Counted from the first letter of the stretch, positions 1 to 6,188 are shown. The stretch is 20,770 nucleotides of DNA from DASSWG01 sp041689995 (GCA_041689995.1 JBDNFD010000023.1:1-20770); one strand, 5' to 3'. Notes: generated from the letters alone by a model not told the origin. Numbers and translations: made by a program.

Positions 1-1
1 A

Positions 2-112
2 CTAATAGAATCAATTGATATTGAATGGATTACTTGCAGGATAATAGCAAATATGGAAGATTTTGGTTTTCTAACAAATACGCATGATTTTAAATATCAA
101 GCCGTTACGTAA
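2..112 (+). CDS. C-terminal end of an unrecognised gene (partial)
   Basis: A reading frame is open from the left edge of the window to a TAA at 110-112 and gives 36 residues ending in FKYQAVT. The start lies outside the window. The stop is only 2 nt from the stop of the convergent FHA gene, a tight tail-to-tail packing that suggests a real gene end. The visible residues are ordinary and moderately hydrophobic, with no motif I recognise, so no function is offered. A chance open frame of this length in AT-rich DNA cannot be excluded. Confidence 0.4.
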   Translation, partial: LIESIDIEWITCRIIANMEDFGFLTNTHDFKYQAVT

Positions 113-114
113 AA

Positions 115-495
115 TTAATCTGGTGCGAAACTTGAGTTATAATCCTCATATTCCGCCTCGTAATCTCTTCCTACATAAGAAGATGCCAAATCAACTTTTT
201 TATTGGGTTCCATTCCCAAATTTTGTTGAATGGTGGGATGGTTCAAAGAAAACAAATACGTTCCTCCCAATTTAATTACGCTGCTGGAGCTCACAGCTTT
301 TTTCCCCGAAATCTTCTCCCCATCCACGAAAGTCCCATTAGTAGAAATAAGGTCTTCAATATAGAAATTGCTACCATCATAAGTGATACGGCAATGGTTG
401 CTGCTCACTTTTTTGGAGGGGTCGTTTACCGCGATAGGGATTTCGCCTTGCGATACGTTCGGGTTGCGCCCGATAATGAAAGTTTTTGTGATCAT
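115..495 (-). CDS. Small FHA-domain protein
   Basis: This 126-residue protein is almost entirely one forkhead-associated (FHA) domain, a module that binds phosphothreonine peptides. The conserved FHA positions are visible in order: IIGRNP near residues 7-12, the S-x-N-H phosphate-binding segment in VSSNHCRI near 30-37, and STNGTFV near 51-57. A short acidic, tyrosine-rich tail follows from about residue 100. There is no signal peptide, membrane segment or second domain, so it is probably a cytoplasmic adaptor. The ATG at 493-495 precedes the FHA core by a few residues, as expected. No serine/threonine kinase or phosphatase gene is visible nearby, so the partner is unknown. The family call is firm; the biological role is not. 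Confidence 0.88.
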   Translation of the reverse strand: MITKTFIIGRNPNVSQGEIPIAVNDPSKKVSSNHCRITYDGSNFYIEDLISTNGTFVDGEKISGKKAVSSSSVIKLGGTYLFSLNHPTIQQNLGMEPNKKVDLASSYVGRDYEAEYEDYNSSFAPD

Positions 496-869
496 ATAAT
501 TGGTTTGTTAGTTGAAAAACTATGATATGTCAAAAAAAAACCGAAAAAAGCAAAATATCCGCACCTCTAAAATGCCCAAACAAATTCCGCTTTTTTAGTT
601 AAAGAACTATCAGAAAACATGCGTAAAAACAAAGAAAAAACAAGACTTGTTTCATTTTGTCATGTTTTTTAATTGGTAAATATATATCATAAAATATTGT
701 TAAACAAAAAAAATGTGAAAAATAGATGGTTTCGAGTTTAGAATTTAAAAAACAGAAATGTTTTCACGTAAACCGTCCGGTTTTCACGAGGGGTTTTTTT
801 AAACCTGTTTTAATGCTTAAAATTTAACGAAGGGAATACAGGAATTTTATCTTTGAAGATTAAACGTAT
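496..869. other. Gene-free, AT-rich stretch with several inverted repeats
   Basis: No coding frame is supported here. Visible structures are: AAAACATG at 614-621 facing CATGTTTT at 661-668, enclosing the near-palindrome AACAAGACTTGTT at 639-651; AAACCGTCCGGTTT at 770-783, flanked by direct copies of TTTTCACG at 761-768 and 781-788; and GGTTT/AAACC around 792-805. A perfect rightward -7-like box, TATCTTTG, lies at 848-855 with no TTG at the expected distance and no rightward gene after it. The stretch separates the FHA gene from the broken end of gldF and may contain the scar of a rearrangement. Confidence 0.55.
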
Positions 870-1205
870 CTATAAATATCGGGCAACATTAATAAGGATA
901 ACAAAATATTTTCCCAACAACAATTGCCATTTTGTGATGGGTTTGGTGAAAAGCAGTTCCAAAGTGCCTTGTTTCTTTTCTTCGGAAAAACTTCGCATGC
1001 AAATCCCGGGTATCAAGAAAATGAAAATCCACGGAGCAAGCATAAAAAATGGGGATAAGTTGGCAAACCCAAAGTCGAAAATATTGAAATTTCCTTGGAA
1101 AACCCATAGAAAAAGACCGTTCGCCAGCAAAAAAACAGCAATGACCAAATAACCCAAAATGGAGGAGAAAAAGGTGTTGATTTCTTTTCGGAAAATGGCG
1201 AACAT
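870..1205 (-). pseudogene. gldF: gldF amino-terminal fragment (gliding-associated ABC transporter permease)
   Basis: The 111 residues from the ATG at 1203-1205 match the start of GldF: FRKE near the start, the first membrane helix through GLFLWVF, the stretch NLSPFFMLAPWIF, the second helix, then MRSFSEEKKQGTLELLFTKP and WQLLLGKYF. GldF normally has about 240 residues and several more helices; here similarity ends after GKYF and the frame stops about ten residues later. In another frame just beyond this point a short hydrophobic run (LLSLLMLPDIY) could be decayed GldF, and then it also stops. GldG, normally encoded directly downstream, is absent. GldF and GldG with GldA form an ABC transporter needed for gliding in Flavobacterium; this copy cannot supply it. 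A TTG one codon upstream is an alternative start. A natural deletion and an assembly joint both remain possible. Confidence 0.82.
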
Positions 1206-1272
1206 CAATGCGGGATTTAGAGGAACAAAAATAACTAAAAAGGAAACAAGAAAGTAGTAGGTTTTTGAAGGA

Positions 1273-1418
1273 GACCTACAAGGACTGAAAAAGACCTTGC
1301 AGGAGTGGAAATCCGTTGGATGATTTCCTGCAAGGTTTCAAAAACCTTGTAGGTCTTCACGGAACAAATTCATTTTTAAAATCTACAAGGTCAAAAAAAA
1401 AAGATATTGCAGGAGAGT
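1273..1418. repeat. Cluster of nested inverted and direct repeats
   Basis: The outer arms GACCTACAAGG (1273-1283) and CCTTGTAGGTC (1345-1355) are perfect inverted repeats. Inside them ACCTTGCAGGA (1294-1304) faces TCCTGCAAGGT (1326-1336), and ATCC (1311-1314) faces GGAT (1318-1321), so the segment can fold as a stepped hairpin. A degenerate direct copy of the left half follows: TCTACAAGGTC near 1382-1392 and TTGCAGGAG near 1407-1415. It fills the gap between gldF and the monooxygenase gene. It resembles a dispersed intergenic palindromic element rather than a simple terminator, because no long T-tract follows on either strand. Confidence 0.7.
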
Positions 1419-1420
1419 GG

Positions 1421-1717
1421 TTAAAGACTTGTTATTTTATCAACGCTCCAAGCCTCGGGCTTTCCTGCGAACATTTTCTTGGTTTCTGACCAAATATTTT
1501 TGAATACTTCCGAATGCCTATAGTTTTCCAAAGCCTCTTCGTTTTCCCAATAACTGTAGGTGAAAAATATTTCCGGCGCCGCTTTGTCTTGATATAATTC
1601 CAAAAGCTTGTTTCCTTCAAAACTGCGGATAAGCGTTTTCTTTTCTTCAAAAAATGCTTGAAAATCCATTATTTTTTCGGGGTCGAACGTCATTTTTACA
1701 ATTCGTACTAACATCAT
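1421..1717 (-). CDS. ABM-domain (antibiotic biosynthesis monooxygenase-like) protein
   Basis: This 98-residue protein has the features of a single dimeric ferredoxin-like ABM domain: a first beta strand MLVRIVKMTF, a helix built around FQAFFEEKKTLIRSFEGN, the segment LELYQDKAAPEIFFTYSYWENEEAL, and YRHSEVFKNIWSETKKMF before a short carboxyl end. Members are usually heme- or quinol-related monooxygenases or small-molecule binders, but the substrate cannot be read from the sequence. The upstream SAM hydrolase stop and this start overlap as ATGA (1714-1717), indicating an operon with translational coupling. A second ATG follows immediately, so the start is uncertain by one codon. Specific activity is unknown. 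Confidence 0.85.
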   Translation of the reverse strand: MMLVRIVKMTFDPEKIMDFQAFFEEKKTLIRSFEGNKLLELYQDKAAPEIFFTYSYWENEEALENYRHSEVFKNIWSETKKMFAGKPEAWSVDKITSL

Positions 1718-2544
1718 TGGAATTTTATGGTTATGGAATCCATTATATTCAGGCCAAAAAGGGTGGAGGCACTGCCCACCGTATGTGGATTGCTTTTATA
1801 AACGGCAAGTTCAATATAGCCCGACGAGTTGAAAAGCGCCAATTTCTTTCCTTCTTCTTCTCTTTTTTCCTTTGGAACATCAAAATTAATAGCTTGGCTA
1901 TACGTGTCGTAAATGGCGGTAAAATGAATTGATCGCGCGCTCAGCGAAAAATCCCTTCCCTTTCCAATGCTTTCAAACAACTTCCGGCTAATGTTGCTCA
2001 CCACGTTTCCATAGTTGTCAATATAAATCACGTGGCCTGCAATTTGGGTTTGTTCGCTGTTCACGAACGGAACAAAATCCGTAATTTGTTTGATGGATTT
2101 ACAGGTTTTCCCAATGACATCCAACTTGCCGCCACGGGCAATATGGCAGGCCACTTTTACGAAAACATCCAACACGGGGAAATTCGTCTCTATGGCATCG
2201 TGGATATTGATTTCCACAATTTGCTGCGGCTTGATTTCTGAAGCGATCAACGAAATGATTCCATTATTGGCACAAACAAAATAATGACCGTCCAGCAAAA
2301 GGGCCAAGTGTTCGTTTTCGGGTGTAAGTTCCGAATCGACACCAATTAAATGAATGCTTCCTTTTGGAAAACTTCGATAGGCATTTTTGATGATATATGC
2401 GGCTTCGGCAATATGAAATTGTGAAACTTCATGCGAGATGTCAACAATCGTGGCGGAACCCAATTCGGTCAGAATAGCTCCTTTTACAACCCCCACCGCG
2501 TGATCTTTCAGTCCAAAATCGGTTGTTAATGTGATGATCGGCAT
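1714..2544 (-). CDS. SAM hydrolase / SAM hydroxide adenosyltransferase (DUF62 family)
   Basis: The 276-residue product matches the DUF62 family, which cleaves S-adenosylmethionine with water to adenosine and methionine. Visible conserved segments are TLTTDFG (5-11, with D9), IVDISHEV (33-40), IGVDSE near 67-72, the FVCANNG segment (89-95) and YIDNYGNVVSNI (174-185); NSSGYIELAV lies towards the carboxyl end. The length is normal for the family. It is the first gene of a two-gene leftward unit and overlaps the ABM gene by 4 nt. The ATG at 2542-2544 sits immediately before the family amino terminus. The family assignment is strong; the reaction is inferred from characterised members. Confidence 0.92.
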   Translation of the reverse strand: MPIITLTTDFGLKDHAVGVVKGAILTELGSATIVDISHEVSQFHIAEAAYIIKNAYRSFPKGSIHLIGVDSELTPENEHLALLLDGHYFVCANNGIISLIASEIKPQQIVEINIHDAIETNFPVLDVFVKVACHIARGGKLDVIGKTCKSIKQITDFVPFVNSEQTQIAGHVIYIDNYGNVVSNISRKLFESIGKGRDFSLSARSIHFTAIYDTYSQAINFDVPKEKREEEGKKLALFNSSGYIELAVYKSNPHTVGSASTLFGLNIMDSITIKFQ

Positions 2545-2590
2545 AATAAATTGTTGATATTTTTACGAAGGATGACCCGTAATTTTTGCA

Positions 2591-2598
2591 TAGATTTG
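2591..2598 (+). promoter_or_regulatory. Candidate -7 box for phoH
   Basis: TAGATTTG matches the Bacteroidota -7 consensus TAnnTTTG exactly. A TTG at the usual 17-23 nt upstream is not seen, so the -33 half is missing or divergent. If used, the phoH transcript would carry a leader of roughly 165 nt containing the CACGAAT and TGAACCC repeats. Confidence 0.35.
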
Positions 2599-2621
2599 TA
2601 ATGCGAATTTAGCTAATTGCA

Positions 2622-2672
2622 CACGAATGCACGAATGTTTTTTGAAAGAAAATTAGCCACGAATACACGAAT
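2622..2672. repeat. Paired CACGAAT repeats
   Basis: CACGAAT occurs four times, at 2622-2628, 2630-2636, 2658-2664 and 2666-2672. These form two pairs with 8-nt spacing, the second pair 36 nt after the first and each pair preceded by an AATT-rich segment. This looks like a duplicated short intergenic element in the spacer upstream of phoH. Confidence 0.7.
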
Positions 2673-2692
2673 ATATATTGAACGAAGAATCT

Positions 2693-2756
2693 TGAACCCT
2701 GAACCCTGAACCCTGAACCCTGAATCTTGAACCTTGAATCTTAAACCCTTAAACCC
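2693..2756. repeat. Telomere-like heptamer tandem array before phoH
   Basis: Four perfect TGAACCC units occupy 2693-2720. They are followed by degenerate units TGAATCT, TGAACCT, TGAATCT and TAAACCC (2721-2748) and a last TAAACCC at 2750-2756. The array ends 17 nt before the phoH TTG start and lies in the predicted leader. It is non-coding in the phoH frame because of a TAA at 2758-2760. Such arrays arise by slippage; no function is evident. Confidence 0.85.
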
Positions 2757-2772
2757 TTAAACCACCAGCCTT

Positions 2773-3726
2773 TTGAACGAACTTATCATCGAACTTTCAG
2801 AAATTAATCCCCGCGAATTTTTTGGGGAACAAAATGCGAACATCGATCTTTTAAAAAAATATTTCCCGAAACTGAAATTGGTGGCAAGGGATAATAAAAT
2901 CAAGGTGTTTGGTGATGAAGATCACTTAGAGGAATTTGATAAGCGGTTCAATATGTTGATGGAACATTTCGAAAAATACAACAAGTTGGACGAAAATGTC
3001 ATTGAGCGTGTGCTCACAAGTGAGAAGAAGGAAGATTATGAAACTTCTGCCGAAAGCGCGGCGCCGTTGCTTCATGGCGTAAGCGGTAAACCGATCAAAC
3101 CACAAACGGCGAATCAACGCAAATTGGTGGAATTGATGGGGCAAAATGATATGGTGTTCGCCGTGGGACCTGCGGGAACTGGGAAAACCTATACCGGCGT
3201 AGCGCTTGCAGTGAAAGCACTCAAAGAAAAACAGGTGAAATGGATCATTTTGACGCGGCCAGCGGTGGAAGCAGGAGAAAACCTTGGATTTTTACCCGGT
3301 GATTTAAAAGAAAAACTCGATCCATATATGCAGCCACTTTATGATGCGCTGATGGATATGCTGCCACACGAAAAACTGGATACGTATTTGGAAAAAGGGA
3401 TTATTCAGATCGCTCCGCTCGCTTTCATGCGCGGACGGACTTTGGACAATGCCTTTGTGATTTTGGACGAAGCGCAAAACACCACCCACGCACAGATGAA
3501 AATGTTTTTGACCCGAATGGGGAAAAATGCGAAATTCATGATCACCGGTGACCCCGGTCAAATCGATTTGCCGCGAAGGGTTATCTCAGGTTTGAAAGAA
3601 GCTCTCTTGGTTTTGAAAGATGTTAAAGGCGTGGGAATGATTTATTTGGACGACAAAGATGTAATCCGTCACCGCTTGGTCAAAAAAGTAATCTCCGCAT
3701 ACCGGGCTATTGAGAATCAGGAGTGA
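2773..3726 (+). CDS. phoH: PhoH family P-loop ATPase
   Basis: This 317-residue protein is a full-length PhoH-like ATPase. An amino-terminal part of about 110 residues precedes the ATPase domain, with Walker A GPAGTGKT at 132-139, the segment LTRPAVEAGENLGFLPGD near 160-177, and Walker B VILDEAQN at 229-236, followed by MITGDPGQIDLP near 256-267. PhoH proteins are cytoplasmic nucleotide hydrolases, often linked to RNA metabolism; the exact role is unsettled. The start is the TTG at 2773-2775: an in-frame TAA lies 15 nt upstream, no ATG lies between them, and translation from TTG gives the expected beginning NELIIELSEINPREFFG. It converges with the toxin gene, leaving only 46 nt between stops. 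Confidence 0.95.
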   Translation: MNELIIELSEINPREFFGEQNANIDLLKKYFPKLKLVARDNKIKVFGDEDHLEEFDKRFNMLMEHFEKYNKLDENVIERVLTSEKKEDYETSAESAAPLLHGVSGKPIKPQTANQRKLVELMGQNDMVFAVGPAGTGKTYTGVALAVKALKEKQVKWIILTRPAVEAGENLGFLPGDLKEKLDPYMQPLYDALMDMLPHEKLDTYLEKGIIQIAPLAFMRGRTLDNAFVILDEAQNTTHAQMKMFLTRMGKNAKFMITGDPGQIDLPRRVISGLKEALLVLKDVKGVGMIYLDDKDVIRHRLVKKVISAYRAIENQE

Positions 3727-3772
3727 GATTTTTGGTCATTAAAACAAACAACTTGTGGGAAAGGAGCGGAGC

Positions 3773-4039
3773 TTAAGGGAAGTATTGACATATTTTGCTC
3801 CTATGGAGTATTCGTGAAAAGACAACAATTTCATTTTCGTAAAAAATTCCAATCCGATAATCTCCTAACCGGATTTTGTAAGCCGATTTATGCCCTTTCA
3901 TTTTTGAACAGTTTCCGATATCAAAAAAAAATTCTGCTTCAATGAATTTTTCAATGAGTTCCGCTATATCACGGTTAATGTTTTTCCGGTTTATCTTTTT
4001 GATATCTTTATCAAAAGATTTTTCAATTCTTACCTTCAC
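3773..4039 (-). CDS. RelE/ParE-type toxin of a type II toxin-antitoxin pair
   Basis: The 88-residue basic protein has the RelE-superfamily pattern: KSFDKDIKKINRKN in the first helix, then KMKGHKSAYKIRLGDYRIGIFYENE and the carboxyl-terminal FSRILHRSKICQYFP, with the conserved RxGDYR and LHR-x(5)-YFP elements. Family members are typically ribosome-dependent mRNA interferases, although ParE-type gyrase inhibitors share the fold. The start is GTG at 4037-4039, overlapping the antitoxin TGA as GTGA, so translation is probably coupled. The gene is intact and its basic residues are kept. It lies downstream of its antitoxin, the commoner order for this class. The family call is strong; the target is not visible. 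Confidence 0.9.
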   Translation of the reverse strand: MKVRIEKSFDKDIKKINRKNINRDIAELIEKFIEAEFFFDIGNCSKMKGHKSAYKIRLGDYRIGIFYENEIVVFSRILHRSKICQYFP

Positions 4040-4233
4040 TGCTCTAATTTTTTCAAAAAAGCTTTTGTGTCCACATATTCCCCCGTCTTTTCAGTTTTCA
4101 TGGCATTCAGTAAAGCCATGTCTTCTTCATCTTCAGAAAGATTTTTATGAACTGTGAGCCCCAAATTTTTGGCAAGTTCAATAATGAGCGCCATTTTCTT
4201 TTTTGATTTTCCAGCAAGTGTGACGGTTTCCAT
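4036..4233 (-). CDS. Antitoxin partner (DUF2683-like)
   Basis: Translation from the ATG at 4231-4233 gives 65 residues: METVTLAGKSKKKMALIIEL, a LAKNLGLTVH segment, an acidic stretch NLSEDEEDMALLNAMK and a carboxyl end VDTKAFLKKLEQ. This resembles the small antitoxin family often paired with RelE toxins in Bacteroidota (DUF2683-like, from memory). The frame is open another 41 codons upstream, but that part is unlike the family and spans the predicted promoter, so the internal ATG is preferred. No clear DNA-binding fold is visible by eye. The acidic carboxyl half is a plausible toxin-binding tail. It overlaps the toxin gene by 4 nt. Confidence 0.85.
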   Translation of the reverse strand: METVTLAGKSKKKMALIIELAKNLGLTVHKNLSEDEEDMALLNAMKTEKTGEYVDTKAFLKKLEQ

Positions 4234-4251
4234 TCTGTTTGGATTTGATTT

Positions 4252-4259
4252 CAAAGTTA
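4252..4259 (-). promoter_or_regulatory. Candidate -7 box for the toxin-antitoxin pair
   Basis: Read leftward this is TAACTTTG, an exact TAnnTTTG match, ending 18 nt before the antitoxin ATG. The -33 region is poor (TGGTTT instead of a clear TTG). It lies back to back with the purC promoter. Confidence 0.45.
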
Positions 4260-4287
4260 CAAATATTATGCTAAACCATTCCCCATA

Positions 4288-4318
4288 TTTGTACAACAAC
4301 TTTTTTGATTTATCTTTG
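4288..4318 (+). promoter_or_regulatory. Bacteroidota-type promoter for purC
   Basis: TTTG at 4288-4291 (-33) and TATCTTTG at 4311-4318 (-7, an exact TAnnTTTG match) are separated by 19 nt, which is the consensus arrangement for the primary sigma factor of this phylum. Transcription would start near 4325, giving purC a leader of about 85 nt. This is the best-formed promoter in the window. Confidence 0.8.
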
Positions 4319-4410
4319 ATCGCGTATAATGACAATAGTAATTGGCATTTTTCCAAAGGAACAATATCGGAATAATTCGCTTTTAATTCGCCTCAATTCG
4401 AATCAATCAA

Positions 4411-5364
4411 ATGAATACCTTAACCTCCACAAATTTCAATTTCCCCGGACAAAAAGCAATTTACCACGGAAAAGTCCGCGAAGTTTATACACTGAAAAAT
4501 GATTTTTTAGTGATGATCGCCACCGATAGATTGAGCGCATTCGATGTGGTGATGCCCAAAGGAATTCCCTTCAAAGGCCAAGTGTTGAACCAGCTCGCTG
4601 TGAAAATGATGAAAGCAACGGAAGATTTGGTCCCGAATTGGCTATTGGCCATGCCGGATCCAAATGTTGCGGTGGGAAAAAAATGTGAACCTTTTAAAGT
4701 GGAAATGGTGATTCGTGGTTATTTGGCAGGTCACGCCGCCCGCGAATACAAAGCTGGAAAACGAAAATTGTGCGGGATTGCATTGCCAGCAGGATTGAAA
4801 GAAAATGACCGACTTCCAACCCCGATTATCACACCGGCAACAAAAGCCGAGTTGGGCGACCATGATGAGGATATCTCTCGCGAAGATATTTTGAAGAAGG
4901 GAATTGTTTCGGAAGAAGATTACACGATCTTGGAAGATTATACACGAAAACTTTTTCGGCGTGGAAGTGAAATCGCCGAGGAAAGAGGATTAATTCTCGT
5001 CGATACCAAATATGAATTTGGAAAAACCAAAGATGGCGAAATTGTGTTGATCGATGAAATTCATACCCCGGATTCTTCACGCTATTTTTATGCTGAAAAC
5101 TATCAAAAACGACAAGATAACAACGAACCCCAAAAGCAATTATCCAAAGAATTTGTGCGGCAATGGTTGATCGAAAATGGTTTCCAAGGTTTGGAAGGAC
5201 AAAATTTACCTGAAATGAGCGATGATTTTATCCAAACGATTTCCGAACGTTATATTGAATTATATGAAAAAATCACAGGTAAAAAGTTTATAAAAGCCGA
5301 TGTTTCCAATATTTCTGAACGGATCGAAAAAAATGTGAACATGTTTTTAAAACAAAACAATTAA
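4411..5364 (+). CDS. purC: Phosphoribosylaminoimidazole-succinocarboxamide synthase (SAICAR synthetase)
   Basis: PurC joins aspartate to CAIR with ATP to form SAICAR in de novo purine synthesis. The 317-residue protein shows YHGKVREVY (18-26), ATDRLSAFDVVMPKGIPFKG (37-56), VEMVIRGYLAGHAAREY (97-113), the segment TPATKAELGDHDEDIS (141-156), and the signature DEIHTPDSSRY (215-225) after LILVDTKYEFG. It is the longer form with insertions, unlike the roughly 240-residue Escherichia coli enzyme, and appears complete. The ATG at 4411 gives the expected amino terminus. It has its own promoter with a leader of about 85 nt, in which I see no recognisable purine riboswitch, and no co-directional downstream purine gene. 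Confidence 0.97.
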   Translation: MNTLTSTNFNFPGQKAIYHGKVREVYTLKNDFLVMIATDRLSAFDVVMPKGIPFKGQVLNQLAVKMMKATEDLVPNWLLAMPDPNVAVGKKCEPFKVEMVIRGYLAGHAAREYKAGKRKLCGIALPAGLKENDRLPTPIITPATKAELGDHDEDISREDILKKGIVSEEDYTILEDYTRKLFRRGSEIAEERGLILVDTKYEFGKTKDGEIVLIDEIHTPDSSRYFYAENYQKRQDNNEPQKQLSKEFVRQWLIENGFQGLEGQNLPEMSDDFIQTISERYIELYEKITGKKFIKADVSNISERIEKNVNMFLKQNN

Positions 5365-5376
5365 AGTCAATAAAAA

Positions 5377-5421
5377 CGACAAGCCTTTCAAGGTTCAAAA
5401 TCCTGAAAGGGTTAAATGTCG
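5377..5421. repeat. Palindromic element downstream of purC
   Basis: CGACA (5377-5381) pairs with TGTCG (5417-5421), and CCTTTCAAGG (5384-5393) pairs with CCTGAAAGG (5402-5410) with one bulged base, giving a 45-nt imperfect hairpin 12 nt after the purC stop. It is followed by A-rich rather than T-rich sequence, so it is not a classical terminator. It is more likely a REP-like element, possibly with a 3'-end stabilising effect. Confidence 0.6.
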
Positions 5422-5548
5422 GAAAAGAATAAAAAAATCAATTAAAAAATTTCATATCTTGCAGGGTCTTTATTCCGGGACTTTTGTAATTATGAAGACA
5501 AAATCCTGAATTGGCCAGAAAAGAAATAGTAATATAAAAAACGAAGCT

Positions 5549-5761
5549 ATGTTTTATTTTGTTATTGGAGGTATTTTGTTGGTTCTTTCTATTGTACTAT
5601 TTGTTTTTGCAGCAATTGATATTTATAAAAATAAAAAAGATAAATCCTTATTAGCGTTACTTTTGGTAGTGCCAACAATAGGTCCGTTAATTTATTTTCA
5701 AACTAAAAACGGCATTTTGTCCCACAAAAAGTTCGATCCGAAATTTCACAAAAGAACTTAG
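5549..5761 (+). CDS. Small two-helix membrane protein, PLDc_N-like
   Basis: The 70-residue product has a first hydrophobic helix (about residues 3-24) and a second (about 34-51) joined by a basic loop YKNKKDK, then a basic carboxyl tail. The sequence VVPTIGPLIYF in the second helix matches the P-x-hydrophobic-G-P-hydrophobic-hydrophobic-Y pattern of the phospholipase D nuclease amino-terminal (PLDc_N) family of small membrane proteins. No phospholipase catalytic domain follows. The function of such stand-alone proteins is unknown. The ATG at 5549 starts directly at the first helix. The gene is isolated, with repeat-containing spacer upstream and a convergent response regulator downstream. Confidence 0.75.
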   Translation: MFYFVIGGILLVLSIVLFVFAAIDIYKNKKDKSLLALLLVVPTIGPLIYFQTKNGILSHKKFDPKFHKRT

Positions 5762-5813
5762 TTCCGGTACAGGAACAAAAACTTTCCTAGGTTCAAATCA
5801 TTTTAGATTTTAG

Positions 5814-6188
5814 TTATTTGGCATTATTCAAAACCTCCTCGATCTTGGTCTTAAGGTCTTCTATTTCAAAAGGTTTCGCAATAAAATCGTTGGCACCAGC
5901 AGCTTTGCATTTTGGCCCGGCGTCGTGAAGTGCAGACATCATCAAAATAGGGGTTTTGTCAATGTCTTTATTTCCACGAATTTTAGCACAAACATCGGTG
6001 CCGTTCACCCCCGAGATGAGCATATCCAAAATGATCAACTCAATATTTTTTTCTTTGATAAGTTGCTCGGCATCGTTTGCGTTTTCTGAAACGCTAACGT
6101 TATGACCTTCCATTTCCAGTAGCATTTGCAGCATCTCCCCAATGCCCGAATCGTCGTCAACAATTAAAATATTTGCCTTTTTTTCCAT
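5814..6188 (-). CDS. Single-domain response regulator (receiver only)
   Basis: The 124 residues form one CheY-like receiver domain: the acidic cluster DDD at 11-13, phosphoacceptor D55 in LIILDMLISG, the switch S85 in LMMSALHDA, and K105 in IAKPFE. There is no DNA-binding or enzymatic output domain, so signalling must pass through a protein partner or a phosphorelay. It lies 142 nt downstream of the large PAS histidine kinase on the same strand, which is the likely phosphodonor. The spacer contains an inverted repeat, ACTGA (6266-6270) and TCAGT (6276-6280), extended by ATTT/AAAT with one bulged base, that may attenuate or process the transcript. All phosphorylation residues are intact. Confidence 0.93.
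   Translation of the reverse strand: MEKKANILIVDDDSGIGEMLQMLLEMEGHNVSVSENANDAEQLIKEKNIELIILDMLISGVNGTDVCAKIRGNKDIDKTPILMMSALHDAGPKCKAAGANDFIAKPFEIEDLKTKIEEVLNNAK

Noticed and set aside
2693..2756. Regularly spaced short repeats as a CRISPR array
   Set aside because: The units are contiguous heptamers with no spacers, and no cas genes are present.
2545..2772. SAM riboswitch controlling the SAM hydrolase
   Set aside because: No SAM-I or SAM-II-like conserved core is visible on the leftward strand; the spacer is dominated by simple repeats.
4234..4356. Amino-terminal extension of the antitoxin
   Set aside because: The extra 41 codons span the likely promoter box and bear no resemblance to the antitoxin family.
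4326..4410. Purine riboswitch in the purC leader
   Set aside because: The conserved purine-aptamer core and kissing-loop arrangement are not recognisable in the short AT-rich leader.
5761..5776. GTTCC/GGAAC hairpin as a terminator between the membrane protein and the response regulator
   Set aside because: The stem is only 5 bp and lacks a T-tract, so it is too weak to call.
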